This document shows positions 1 through 8,900 of a stretch of DNA of 64,000 nucleotides, piece by piece. This stretch comes from Rhizobiales bacterium GAS188. GTDB taxonomy: Bacteria; Pseudomonadota; Alphaproteobacteria; Rhizobiales; Beijerinckiaceae. A program made the position numbers and the translations under genes. The DNA is taken from positions 6,395,001-6,459,000 of the forward strand of contig FNSS01000001.1 of the NCBI GenBank assembly GCA_900104855.1, in the 5' to 3' direction. Positions within the stretch are counted from its first letter, which is position 1. Each line of letters begins with the position of its first letter. The notes beneath the pieces are model-generated. The model made no database searches, was not told the DNA's origin, and saw only the letters and a list, made by a program, of their open reading frames with translations.

Positions 1-675
1 CATCTCGCCGACTTCAAGGGCGTCCTGCAGGCCGACGCCTATGGTGGGTTCAAGAAGCTCTACGAAGCGGGGACGGACGAAGCGCCTCGCATCCGCGAGG
101 CGGCCTGTTGGGCCCATCTGCGCCGCGACTTCCATGACGTCTGGAAGATGACTGGCTCGCCGATCGCCCGGGAGGCGCTCGACAGGATTGGCGCACTCTA
201 TGACATCGAGCGCGACATCGCCGCTCAATCCGCCGAGGTGCGGCGACGCGTCCGGCAGGAGCACAGCAAGCCGCGCGTCGAGGCCTTCCGTGCGTGGTGT
301 GAATCCCAACTTCCCCGCATCCCCGGCAAGGGCGATCTCGCCAAGGCCATGCGCTATGCCCTCAATCGCTGGCACGCATTCACACTCTTCCTCGAGGACG
401 GCCGCGTCGCAATCGACAACAACGCCGCCGAGCGGGCGATCCGCCCCGTGGCTATAGGACGCAAGAATTATCTCTTCGCCGGATCGGACGCCGGGGGCGA
501 TATCATCGCCGACGCAATGACCATCATCGAGACGGCCAAGTTCGCCGGGCTCGATCCACAAGCCTACCTGGCAGACGTTCTCACCCGTATCAATGATCAT
601 CCAGCCCGCAAGCTCGACGAGCTGACGCCATGGAGCTGGAGGCCGCCGTCCGAGCAACGATCGCGCGCCGCCTGA
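1..675 (+). CDS. IS66 family transposase, C-terminal part (runs off the left edge)
   Basis: This is the C-terminal part of the IS66-type DDE transposase (TnpC), which catalyses transposition of the element. The reading frame is already open at base 1, so the N-terminal part lies outside the window. What is seen includes WAHLRRDFHDVW, then the AIDNNAAERAIRPVAIGRKNYLFAGS block that is a hallmark of IS66 transposases (about residues 138-160 of the fragment; the glutamate in NNAAERA is the likely catalytic E), and the usual tail DELTPWSW. The frame is intact to its TGA. A small ORF follows immediately, as in many rhizobial IS66 elements. The accessory genes TnpA and TnpB would be upstream and cannot be seen, so whether the element is complete is unknown. 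Confidence 0.93.
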   Translation, partial: HLADFKGVLQADAYGGFKKLYEAGTDEAPRIREAACWAHLRRDFHDVWKMTGSPIAREALDRIGALYDIERDIAAQSAEVRRRVRQEHSKPRVEAFRAWCESQLPRIPGKGDLAKAMRYALNRWHAFTLFLEDGRVAIDNNAAERAIRPVAIGRKNYLFAGSDAGGDIIADAMTIIETAKFAGLDPQAYLADVLTRINDHPARKLDELTPWSWRPPSEQRSRAA

Positions 676-677
676 CC

Positions 678-932
678 ATGGCAGCGATCACCCACGTCTT
701 CACCATCGCTCGCGTCGCCGAATTGCTGGGCGAGGACGAGGATTGGCTCAGAGAGATCAGCATCGAGATGGAACCGGAGGACGGCATCATCTCCGTCTAC
801 TCCATTGGTGATGATTACACGCCCGCATTCACGGACTTCGGAATCGATAACCTGCGACAGCTTGTCGATATCCACAAAGAGGATGCAAGGCGGCTTACCG
901 CCGACCCCGACAAAACAAAGCAACGGCCCTGA
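678..932 (+). CDS. small ORF downstream of IS66 transposase
   Basis: This is a protein of 84 residues beginning MAAITHVFTIARVAELLGE, with its ATG two bases after the transposase stop, so it is probably translationally coupled. Acidic small proteins of this type (AELLGEDEDWLREI, then TDFGI near the C terminus) are commonly annotated as hypothetical proteins just after IS66 tnpC in rhizobia; that link is from memory of the family. Nothing suggests a catalytic activity. An upstream in-frame ATG at 630 would overlap the transposase by 46 bases and is less likely. Confidence 0.6.
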   Translation: MAAITHVFTIARVAELLGEDEDWLREISIEMEPEDGIISVYSIGDDYTPAFTDFGIDNLRQLVDIHKEDARRLTADPDKTKQRP

Positions 933-944
933 GCGGCCGGTTAC
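925..944. repeat. probable right terminal inverted repeat of the IS66 element
   Basis: Read on the minus strand from 944 the sequence starts GTAACCGGCCGCTCAGG, close to the GTAAGCG start typical of IS66-family ends. It lies just past the small ORF, where the element should end. The left end is outside the window, so neither the partner repeat nor the expected 8-bp target duplication can be checked. Confidence 0.4.
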
Positions 945-1312
945 CGACGCCACGTCATCAAGAATTTCCCCCGCGCCCCCGCGCCCCGCGCCGTACGCGT
1001 GGCTGTCGCGCCGGTGAATGCGTCGCCGATCATCTTGTCTGACGGCTTGCCCCTCGCGCTCCAACACCGAAATGAGCCATCGTGTCCATTAGAGGCTTCG
1101 TGGACACGATCATCGTGTCAACACTTCCCCGCTCACTTCAGCGCGCTCTGCAGGCCCCGTCCAGACGGCCTTCACCCGAGGGATACGAATAACGGGCATT
1201 TGGACGATGATCACCTGACCTCCTTCGGCCGTTTGGCGATGCGCGCGGCGCGGCTTGTCGAATGAGCATTGCGGGCCCGCCTGCGCCGCTTCCGCGACTG
1301 CCCATCCGGGCG
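945..1312. other. gene-free stretch between IS66 and the spermidine-synthase-like gene
   Basis: No convincing coding sequence is seen. Short frames on both strands have no recognisable domain and no good ribosome binding site. The notable content is a set of nested palindromes at 1079-1119, listed separately. Confidence 0.5.
1079..1119. promoter_or_regulatory. nested palindromes built on the octamer ATCGTGTC
   Basis: The 10-mer ATCGTGTCCA (1079-1088) is followed 12 bases later by its exact complement TGGACACGAT (1101-1110). The last 8 bases of that arm form a second perfect palindrome with ATCGTGTC (1112-1119) across one central base. The octamer thus appears three times in alternating orientation. 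It could be an operator, an alternating RNA hairpin, or the end of an old mobile element; the sequence does not decide. Confidence 0.4.
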
Positions 1313-3412
1313 TCACCAGGTGATGATGCTCATCAGATTGGCGCTATTATCCGTCCAGACGAGCTTTGACGTCGATTCGTCGCGCCAGTCGGATATGGCC
1401 TCCTTGACCTCGGGCACTGCCCAGAGGCCAGCGTCGCGCGAGTAGAGGGCCCAGCTCGAGACCTCGTCGCAGCCCGGGCGCTCCTCATCGGTTTCGAACC
1501 AGTTCACCTTCATGCCGAAGGCGTCGGCCAAGCCCCGATGCAGGGGGGCCATTTCGAAGGTGTCGAGCTCGAAATTGATGGCGAGGATGCCGTCTTGCTG
1601 CAGATGCCGCAGATAGACGTCGAACGCTTCGCGCGTCATCAGATGCATGGGCGGCGAGGCGCCGCGAAAAGCGTCGATGATCAGCACGTCGAATTTCTGC
1701 GAGGCGCCGCCTTGGCTCTCGCGCTCGAGCAGGATGCGCCCGTCACCTTCCGCAATCTCGACCCTGGCCAGGCCGTCCTGAAGAAAGCTGAAATGCCGGA
1801 TCGCGAGCTTGGTCACGGCGGGATTCAGCTCGTAATAGCGCACGACATCGCCTGGCCGGCCATGCGCCGCGGCCATGCCGGCGCCGAGCCCGATGATGCC
1901 GACGCGCAAAGGCGCGTTCGGATCCGCGCCGCGACGCTTTTTCTGGAAGCGCAGGGCAAGGCCGATGCCGCTTTGCTCGTCATAGGCGCAGGCGGGCAGC
2001 CGCCGCTTCGCCGCTGCCTGATATTGCGATCCCTGATCGACGCCGGCCTGCTGCATCGCGAAGGAATACTCTTGCGGATCGTCCTCATCGGTCTTGTAGA
2101 CTTTGACGACGCCGTAGAAGTTTCGGACGCGCTCGACGATGCTGCCTTCGTTCGACATCTCGCCATAGACCGCTCGTCCGACGCCGGCGATGAACACGGC
2201 GAGAGCCGCCAACAGCGCGTAGCGGGGCAGGGGCGGGGCCTTCGGCTCGAGGCGGCGGCGGTCGAGCCGGAACGCAAGGCCGGCGATGGCTGCGATGGCG
2301 AGGGGGTGCTCGTAGAAGTCCCTGAATATCAAGGGCGCGAGCAGGGTGACGACCGCCCCTCCGAGCGCGCCACCGAGCGCGACCGCCATATAGAAGCGCG
2401 GCAAATCGCGTGTCGGCGGCTGCAGCCGCACCATTTCACCATGGCATATCATGCAGCCCGCAAAGAGCGTCGCGCATTGCAGGCCGAGCTGCAGCAGCAG
2501 GTCTTCAGAGGATTCGGGCCTGGCAAGATATTGGCTCAGTACCGCCAGCGCGACGAAGGCGACGAGGTACGGGGTGCGTCGATAGGCGCGCTGGTGGCCG
2601 AAGGCGAAGACGAAGGTCAGGAGATAGAGGCTCAAGGGCAAGACCCACAGGAACGGCACCACTGCCGACCATTGCGCGATCTGATTGGTGGTCGCGAGCA
2701 GCAGCACGGAACCGAGCGCCGAGTAGAGAAGCCAGAGCGGGAAACTGCGCTTGTGCCGCGCCTGGCTTGCCCCGGCGTCGTCGGAGAGCTCGAGCTTGGC
2801 GCCAGAGGGGCTCATCGCGACGACGATGGCGCAGCCGGCAAACAGCAGCGCATAGGCGTCGAAGGCGTAAGACCAGAGCTTCGTCTGATCGAGCGTCGTC
2901 ATGAAGGGCTCGAAGACGAAGGGGTAGCTCAACAGCCCGAGGAACGAGCCGAAATTCGAGATCGCGAAAAAGCGCGAAGCGAGGAGCTTCTTGTCGAGAT
3001 GACCGAGCCAGCGCTGCAACAGGGGTGAGGTCGTCGAGAGCACGATATAGGGCATCCCGACATAGCTGCCGAGAAGGGAGATGATGCGCCAGACCGGAGC
3101 CTTCGAATCGACAGGCTTGAGCGCGTCGGAAGGCGTGATCGGCAGGAAGAGGAGGACGGCAGCGACGAGAATGCCGATCTGCAGGATCGCCTGCGTCCTC
3201 AAGGTCAGCGGCTGTGTCACCGCATAGGCATAGGCGTAGCCGAGGAGGAGCGCGCATTGGAAGAACAGCATGCACACGGTCCAGGTCGTCGCGCTGCCGC
3301 CGAACCAGGGCAGGATGAACTTCGCGAGCATCGGTTGGACCTGGAACAGCAGGAAACCCGCCAGTCCCATCGTCGCCGAGAAGAGCAGGATGACGCTGAG
3401 CCTGGCCCGCAT
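1313..3412 (-). CDS. membrane-anchored spermidine-synthase-like protein (fused transporter/spermidine synthase type)
   Basis: This is a 699-residue fusion. The N-terminal ~430 residues are strongly hydrophobic, with roughly ten membrane segments starting at VILLFSATMGLAGFLLFQVQ. The C-terminal ~230 residues form a Rossmann methyltransferase-like domain of the spermidine synthase type, with a nucleotide-binding loop (GIIGLGAGMAAA), an acidic strand end (YYELNP) and FDVLIIDAF where true spermidine synthases have a conserved catalytic aspartate region. The family is usually annotated 'fused MFS/spermidine synthase'; its reaction is not established and polyamine synthesis should not be assumed. 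I chose the ATG at 3412 because the longer frame upstream overlaps an IS256 remnant read in the opposite direction. A GTG overlaps its stop codon but the following frame is not convincing. Confidence 0.85.
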   Translation of the reverse strand: MRARLSVILLFSATMGLAGFLLFQVQPMLAKFILPWFGGSATTWTVCMLFFQCALLLGYAYAYAVTQPLTLRTQAILQIGILVAAVLLFLPITPSDALKPVDSKAPVWRIISLLGSYVGMPYIVLSTTSPLLQRWLGHLDKKLLASRFFAISNFGSFLGLLSYPFVFEPFMTTLDQTKLWSYAFDAYALLFAGCAIVVAMSPSGAKLELSDDAGASQARHKRSFPLWLLYSALGSVLLLATTNQIAQWSAVVPFLWVLPLSLYLLTFVFAFGHQRAYRRTPYLVAFVALAVLSQYLARPESSEDLLLQLGLQCATLFAGCMICHGEMVRLQPPTRDLPRFYMAVALGGALGGAVVTLLAPLIFRDFYEHPLAIAAIAGLAFRLDRRRLEPKAPPLPRYALLAALAVFIAGVGRAVYGEMSNEGSIVERVRNFYGVVKVYKTDEDDPQEYSFAMQQAGVDQGSQYQAAAKRRLPACAYDEQSGIGLALRFQKKRRGADPNAPLRVGIIGLGAGMAAAHGRPGDVVRYYELNPAVTKLAIRHFSFLQDGLARVEIAEGDGRILLERESQGGASQKFDVLIIDAFRGASPPMHLMTREAFDVYLRHLQQDGILAINFELDTFEMAPLHRGLADAFGMKVNWFETDEERPGCDEVSSWALYSRDAGLWAVPEVKEAISDWRDESTSKLVWTDNSANLMSIITW

Positions 3413-3514
3413 GCGGATACCCCCTCGGTCGATCCTGCGCGATGAGGACGTATCCCGCAAGCTGACCTCGTGCGGATGCGGTCGAGTGAGATGGCACCTC
3501 GGGGTTTGCGCGCT

Positions 3515-3646
3515 AAGCTGGTCGTCGCCGCAGCAAAAACCTGGCGGCGGCTCAAAGGCACAAATCAGTTGCCCAAGCTCATCGCAGGTGTCAGATTCAA
3601 CGACGGCATCGAGGTCATCCGCATGCCGGAAAACCACGCCACCTGA
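3515..3646 (+). pseudogene. IS256 (mutator-type) transposase, C-terminal remnant, left copy
   Basis: The frame reads KLVVAAAKTWRRLKG, NQLPKLIAGVRFNDG, IEVIRMPENHAT, stop. This matches the extreme C terminus of rhizobial IS256-family transposases (KTWRRLKGxNQLPKVIxGV). Nothing homologous is seen further upstream, so only about the last 44 codons survive. The remnant lies about 100 bp upstream of the start of the divergent spermidine-synthase-like gene and immediately before the AT-rich plsY block, whose left border is near 3660. Confidence 0.75.
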
Positions 3647-3660
3647 TCGCCTCGCCACCC
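3604..3660 (+). repeat. 57-bp direct repeat, left copy (IS256 3' end)
   Basis: This segment matches 4344-4400 with 53 of 57 identical bases, at an exact offset of 740 bp and without gaps. It covers the last codons of an IS256-type transposase and about 14 bases after its stop. The two copies bracket the AT-rich plsY block. Confidence 0.85.
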
Positions 3661-3704
3661 GGGGAAATAAAAGAAAATCGGAGTCATTCCAAGGGAGAAG
3701 ATTG

Positions 3705-4328
3705 ATGATTGATATTTTGAAGATTTTTGCGGCCTTAGCTTTGGGCTATCTTTTAGGCAGCCTTAATACAGCTGTGATTGTAGGGAAAATATACGGCAAG
3801 GACATCAGCAGCCATGGAAGCAAAAATGCCGGGCTTACCAATACTCTGAGGGTATTTGGGAAATCTGCTGCGGCGTTTGTTCTTGCGGGAGATATATTAA
3901 AAGGGATAATTGCCTGCTTTATAGGGTTGCACCTCGGCGTTTATGTTTATTCGGGAGAGACTAAAGATTGCGTAAGCCTTTTAGCGGCAGGTGCAGGAGC
4001 GATTATTGGGCATAACTGGCCGGTATATTTTGGGTTTAAAGGGGGCAAGGGAGCACTTACAGCAGCGGCCGTGCTGTTTATGATTGACTGGGTTATGGCC
4101 TTTATATGTCTTGGTTTTTTTGTGATAATAGTAGCTTTAACCCGTTATGTTTCTTTAGGCACAATATGTGCTACAATGTTTTTTGTGGCTATTTCATTTA
4201 TACCTGTTTTTGGGAATACCTTTTATTTTTATATATTTGCGTGCCTAATGGCTTTTACAGTTATTTTCAAGCATAAGGAAAATATACAAAGGCTGCTTTC
4301 AGGAACAGAAAATAAACTTACTTTTTGA
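3705..4328 (+). CDS. plsY: glycerol-3-phosphate acyltransferase PlsY, AT-rich, Firmicutes-like
   Basis: PlsY is an integral membrane enzyme that transfers an acyl group from acyl-phosphate to glycerol 3-phosphate, making lysophosphatidate for phospholipid synthesis. The protein has 207 residues, the usual length. It shows the family motifs in order: GYLLGSLN near the N terminus, GSKNAGLTNTLRVFG (about residues 39-53) and GHNWPVYFGFKGGKG (about 101-115), plus several hydrophobic segments. The ATG has a strong Shine-Dalgarno, AGGGAG, 7 bases upstream. Base composition is strikingly unlike the neighbours: A/T-ending codons, runs such as TTTTATTTTTATATATT, and AAA/ATA codons that are rare elsewhere here. 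This and the sequence style point to recent transfer from a low-GC Firmicute (inference). It is flanked by IS256 3' fragments. A native plsY would be expected elsewhere. Assembly error or contamination must be excluded. Confidence 0.92.
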   Translation: MIDILKIFAALALGYLLGSLNTAVIVGKIYGKDISSHGSKNAGLTNTLRVFGKSAAAFVLAGDILKGIIACFIGLHLGVYVYSGETKDCVSLLAAGAGAIIGHNWPVYFGFKGGKGALTAAAVLFMIDWVMAFICLGFFVIIVALTRYVSLGTICATMFFVAISFIPVFGNTFYFYIFACLMAFTVIFKHKENIQRLLSGTENKLTF

Positions 4329-4334
4329 TTTTTT

Positions 4335-4386
4335 CGCGGCGCTCGGCATCGAGGTCATCCACATGCCGGAAAACCACGCCGCCTGA
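4335..4386 (+). pseudogene. IS256 transposase, C-terminal remnant, right copy
   Basis: Only the last ~14 codons remain (GIEVIHMPENHAA, stop), directly after the AT-rich plsY block. The composition changes abruptly from TTTTTGATTTTTT to CGCGGCGCTCGG near 4333. It is a diverged copy of the left fragment, so the two come from related but not identical elements or from an old duplication. Confidence 0.7.
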
Positions 4387-4400
4387 TCGCCTCATCACCC
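4344..4400 (+). repeat. 57-bp direct repeat, right copy (IS256 3' end)
   Basis: This is the partner of 3604-3660 with four mismatches. After 4400 the two flanks no longer resemble each other, which puts the repeat boundary close to the original insertion joint. Confidence 0.85.
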
Positions 4401-4751
4401 AAAATCCTGCGGGAGACATGAGCCCTCCCTTCGCCGGCGGCTGGCATAACAGCCTGGCCGGTGATGTCCTAGGCTGGTCGAGGCCAGCGAGCCTCCCGCA
4501 CCGAGCGGCCCGTGTTGGCCGTGCTTGCAAGGCGTCGCCTGCCGTCATCGAATCATGATTCGCAGCGACAGGTAGAATCGCACGCCGGTAGAATCACGGC
4601 GGGCTCGACGAGCTTGTGAAGGATTACCGAAGTTGGGCGGACGCTCTCTGCTCGGAGTTGTCGAGAAATGTCCCGGTGCCGGCCCCAATGATGCCGTCGT
4701 CATAACGAGAGAACTGTGCTATTTCTTGCGAATCGGGGAGGGGATCGCAAA
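4387..4751. other. gene-free leader upstream of the Cys-rich cluster
   Basis: No gene is seen. The stretch must hold the promoter of the Cys-rich cluster. Two copies of the 9-mer GGTAGAATC occur 16 bp apart at 4571 and 4587; a third lies at 10465, just after the cluster. A strong Shine-Dalgarno-like run, GGGGAGGGG, ends the stretch at about 4735-4743, 8 bases before the GTG at 4752. Confidence 0.45.
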
Positions 4752-5960
4752 GTGACGAGAAGTGGCCGTCCCGGCGCCGCGCTTTTCACCTTGCTGCTTC
4801 TGTTCTTCTTGCAGTGCCTCGGCTGCGCTTCGGCCAATCCCGGATGCAGCCTCGGCGATATCGGCCAGGCCGCCAAGGACACTTTCACCAACATCCCGGC
4901 GAGCTGCGCCCCTCAGGCCGCCGATCCCGCCTTCTACCCGGCGCTCGGCTATATCATCGCCCTGTTGCAGACGCCGCAAGGGACAGCTTTCTGCGATGCG
5001 GCGGAGAACGCCAACGCCTCCGCCATGGCCAATGCTTGGAAGCAATTGCCGGACTTCATCAAGGTGAAGCTCGAGCCGCTCTTGGGGGATTTGAGCGCGG
5101 ATGCCTCGGCCGCGCTCGACGTTGCCGCCTGTGCCTGCAAGACCGCGCAATGGAAGGGGCCGGGCGATCTCGCGGGAGATTTCGGCGCTTGCGTCTCGGA
5201 TGCGCTGTGTTCCGCGCAAGATTGGTTGCACGATAACGTCTCATCGGATTTCAGCTCGTGCACTGGTCCGCCGCCGCAGCCGCCGCAGCTCATCGATTGC
5301 CGCGTCGATCCCTGCGCGGCCGGCCTGCATGCCTGCGATACGGGCGTTCCCATAGCTGGCACCTATGGTGTCCAATGCTTCTCCGGTGATCGCGGCTATG
5401 TCTGCCAGGGCAGCTTCTGCTTTTCCGAGAATCTGTTCTCCACGGGCGAGGGCAATTACTGCTTCTGTCCGCCGGCGATGCAGCGCCATGATGGGTTCAT
5501 CCAGGACATCGAGGGCAACTGCGCGGCTTATGTGCTCTGCGCCTGTCCCGCGGACACCCAGCCGCTGAGCGCGACGGGGGCAGGCGCCTATATCTGCATG
5601 TGTCCGGATACCGGATTGCCGGTGAATGACGATGGATCATGTCCCGCGCCGCCGCCGAAATGCGAGCCGAGCTGCCCGGCGGGTTTTGTCTCCAAAATCA
5701 GCGACAAGCAGTCTTGCACCTATAGCTGCGAGTGCCCCGACGGGCTGACCAAGGCCGGCGATAAATGCGTGAGCCCCTGTGCCGATCCAAGCGACGTGCT
5801 GCTGGAAAGCGGGGCCTGCTGCCCGGCTGCCCAGGCGACATCCTGCGGCACTTGCTGCCCCGCCGGCATGGTGCCGGATGCCACGGGGCAGAGCTGCGTG
5901 ACGAAGCCGAAAGGCAAGGGGCCGCCCAAGCTCCCCAAACAACCCCTCAAGAGGCAGTGA
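4752..5960 (+). CDS. exported cysteine-rich protein, gene 1 of the Cys-rich cluster
   Basis: I do not recognise this as a named family. The 402-residue protein has a clear signal peptide: RSGR, a leucine/phenylalanine core (ALFTLLLLFFLQCLG) and a probable cleavage after CASA. The mature part has about 35 cysteines. Residues ~30-160 look helical, with scattered cysteines; from ~165 on, short Cys modules of the form CxC-x(n)-C and CCPA repeat (NYCFCPPAM, YICMCPD, YSCECPDG, CCPAGMVPD), reminiscent of EGF- or TIL-like folds. The tail is basic and proline-rich (KGKGPPKLPKQPLKRQ). I chose the GTG at 4752 over the GTG at 4716 because of the Shine-Dalgarno just before it. The next gene begins 4 bases after the stop, so the two are co-transcribed. 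The many cysteines imply disulfides formed outside the cytoplasm, fitting the thiol oxidoreductase two genes downstream. Confidence 0.8.
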   Translation: MTRSGRPGAALFTLLLLFFLQCLGCASANPGCSLGDIGQAAKDTFTNIPASCAPQAADPAFYPALGYIIALLQTPQGTAFCDAAENANASAMANAWKQLPDFIKVKLEPLLGDLSADASAALDVAACACKTAQWKGPGDLAGDFGACVSDALCSAQDWLHDNVSSDFSSCTGPPPQPPQLIDCRVDPCAAGLHACDTGVPIAGTYGVQCFSGDRGYVCQGSFCFSENLFSTGEGNYCFCPPAMQRHDGFIQDIEGNCAAYVLCACPADTQPLSATGAGAYICMCPDTGLPVNDDGSCPAPPPKCEPSCPAGFVSKISDKQSCTYSCECPDGLTKAGDKCVSPCADPSDVLLESGACCPAAQATSCGTCCPAGMVPDATGQSCVTKPKGKGPPKLPKQPLKRQ

Positions 5961-5964
5961 CGCG

Positions 5965-8900
5965 ATGGTGACCATTCGCGTCAAACCCGCATTACGCGCC
6001 CAGGCGCCGCTCATATTGGCGCGGCTGTCCCTGTTGGTCGCGGCCATGCTTGTGTGGGGCATCGTTCCGTCCTCCGCCCAGCCGGTGCCGCTTGGCCTGC
6101 TCGCGCCAGGCAACGCCGTGGTCACGGGATTTTCCGGCGTGGTCGCGCCGGCTGAGATCGCTCCGGGTGTCGATCCGCTCGGCTGGACCTTCATCGATGC
6201 GGACGGGCCTTCGCTGCGCGTGGTGGATTTGCGGAATATGCGCGGCCCCCTGGATGCCAGGCTGGTCGGAGCTCCCAAACCCTTCACCATCGCGGCCGCG
6301 CAGATCGGCCAGGTTTTCGCGGTCGCCCTCGATAACGCGGTGCCGCCGAATATCTATGCCGCCGCGGCCTCCGCCTTTGGTCTGCACATTGTGAGGGATG
6401 CGGGTGGCCAACCCGCTCACCAACGCATCGGCGCCCCGGGGACGAGCTTCATGCCGGGCCTCTGGGGACAGGCGGCGCCGGCGGGTGGGCCGGGATCGAT
6501 CTGGAAGATCGATGGGGTAACCGGCGCCGTGACCCTGTTTGCCAATGTGGGGCATGACGGCACAGCGAATTCCGGGCCGGCGCTCGGCGGATTGGCCTTC
6601 GACCCGGACAGCGATTCCTTCTTCGTCGCCGATCGCGAGAGCGGGCTGATCCATCGCTTCGATCTGAGAGGCGCGGAGGTCAGCCGTTACGATCACGGCG
6701 TGCAAGGCCGCATGGCACAGGGGCTGCCTCCCGTTGCGCACGACCCGGCGCGCCGGCTTGATATCACCAGCAGCGCTTTTGATGCGACGCGGCCCGAAAC
6801 CTGGAACTACGCAGCCCCGGAGCGCCGCCCATTCGGATTGGCGGTGCATGGGGGGAGGCTTTACTACGCCGTCGCCGACGGCTTGCAGATCTGGTCGGCG
6901 GCGATCGCCCCGGATGGCCTGGCGGATCCGATGCTCGAGATCACGGTTCCTCCGGGAAACGGCCCGACCGAAATCTCGAAGATCACCTTCGACGATCAGG
7001 GCCGCATGATCCTCGCGGAGCGGCCGGCGCCGAACGGAGCGGAAGATTTTCATGCGCTGACGCAACCGGGCGCCGGCCGGGTACTGCGCTATGCCATTGC
7101 GGAAGTCTATCCGGGCCTGGCGCGGAGCTGGCAGGCCGTGCCCGACGATTATTCCATCGGCTTTCCGCAAGGCATGACGAACGGCAATGGCGGCGTGGCG
7201 ATCGGCTTCGCCTATGATCGCTCCGGCCGGATCGATTTCGGCAGTTGCGGCGGCTTTCTCTGGTCCACCGGGGAGCAGCTCCGCAAATCGGGCGACCCAT
7301 CGGTCCTGGCGCGCTTGGACCCTTCGATGCCGCTGAATGTCGATGGTCTGCAGGGCAATCTGATCTGGAGCATTCGTCCGGGCAATACGCCGCCGCTCAG
7401 AAGCTATTTCATCGATTACGACGATCGGTTCGATGATGATGCGGCGCGCGGACATCTGGGGGATGTGGCGATCTGGCGCGTTTGCGGCCCGGTTTTGCGT
7501 GGCGGCTGGATGTTGCCTGGCTGGTTCGCAGGATGGGGCGAGGGCGGCGGCGGGTCTCTTGCATCGCCGCCCCCTCTCACCTGTCCGGCCGATCAGCAAA
7601 AGCCTGGCTTCCAATGCTGCCCGAAGGGCACTTCGCCAGGTGCCAATGGCCAATGCAAGCCATGGTGCCCCAATGGCAAAATGGATCCGCAAGGTCAGAA
7701 TCTTTGCGGCTTGGGTTTCGACAATGCGAGCTTCGACCCCGGCAATCCGAACAAGCTCACCTGTATCGGAGGCGCGGCGCCCATCGCCGGCAAGGGCATC
7801 CTGAGCTGCGCCGGTCACTCGCCTTTGCTGAATGGCGCCATTTGCCAGGCCGGTTGGAGCAAGCAGGATGTTCCAGGCATCGGCATCATCTGCCGTCCGA
7901 CCCCATTGCAGACGCAGTGCCCGCCGGGCCAGCAGGTGAGCCCCATCGACAATCATTGCCACGCCCTGTGCCTCGGCGGCACGGCTTGGCCGAGCCTGCA
8001 GTGCTGTGCACCAGGCTCGGCGGTGACCGCTTCAGGGCAGTGCTGTCCCGCGGGCTCGAGCGTCGACCCCAAGACCGGAGCTTGCGGCACCAAGATCTCC
8101 ATCTGTCCCCTGGGCTCCAAAGCGGATCCGAGAACCGGCATCTGCTCGCCGCCGGGCGGCGCCTGCCCACCGGGCTCCACGGTCGATCCGCGGACCGGGG
8201 CCTGCGCCAAGATCACCGTGACATGCTTGCCTGGCCTGTCGCCCGATCCGCTCAGCGGCGAGTGCAAGAGGCCACCGCCGAAAATATCCTGCCCGGCGTC
8301 GCAGCAAGGCAGCGATGGCAGTTGCTGCAAGGCTGGCTGGTCGCCCAACACTGCGGCGGGCGGCTGCTGTCCGCCCGGACAGGCGGCGGGGCCTGGAGGT
8401 GCCTGCAAGATCGTGCTCTGCCCCGCTCCGGGCAAGCAGGTCGGCGGCAAATGCTGCTCGCCCGAAGATCTGAAGCCCGGCGGGGCCTGCGCGGTTGCCC
8501 TGTGTGGTTCGGCCGGCGCGCCTGCCGGCCCCAGCAATGCCTGCTGCGATGCCGCCCATCTCTATGCCGGCCGCAATGGCGCGCAGGCGTGTTGCCCGAC
8601 GCCGCTCGTCAATGGCCAATGCTCACAATCGGGATCGGGAAAAGGTACGCCCGTCCTGCCCAAATGCGTGCCGGGCTCGACTGATCCGAGTTGCTGCGCC
8701 GCCGGCTATCAATGGGCCGGCAAGGCCTGTTGCCTCGCATCTCAACTGAGTTCCAGCGGCCAATGCTGCCCGGCAGGGCAAAAGCCTTCGGGGCCGAATA
8801 ATTCGCAGTGCCAGCCCGATCTCAAGGGCGAGATCCCACCCATCGGCGATGGCGGTCCTGGATCGCTCAATGCTGGCGGCCAATGCTGCGCCGCCGGGCG

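Noticed and set aside
1110-1316. 68-codon minus-strand frame whose GTG overlaps the stop of the spermidine-synthase-like gene
   Set aside because: No domain and no Shine-Dalgarno of note, and it runs across the palindromes at 1079-1119; the overlap alone is not enough.
1538-3028. 496-codon plus-strand frame opposite the spermidine-synthase-like gene
   Set aside because: Antisense shadow of a clear gene in GC-rich DNA; its composition is Arg/Glu/Gly-rich without any domain.
3270-3704. Upstream extension of the plsY frame
   Set aside because: It crosses the IS256 remnant and the composition jump; PlsY homologues start at the ATG at 3705, which has a perfect Shine-Dalgarno.
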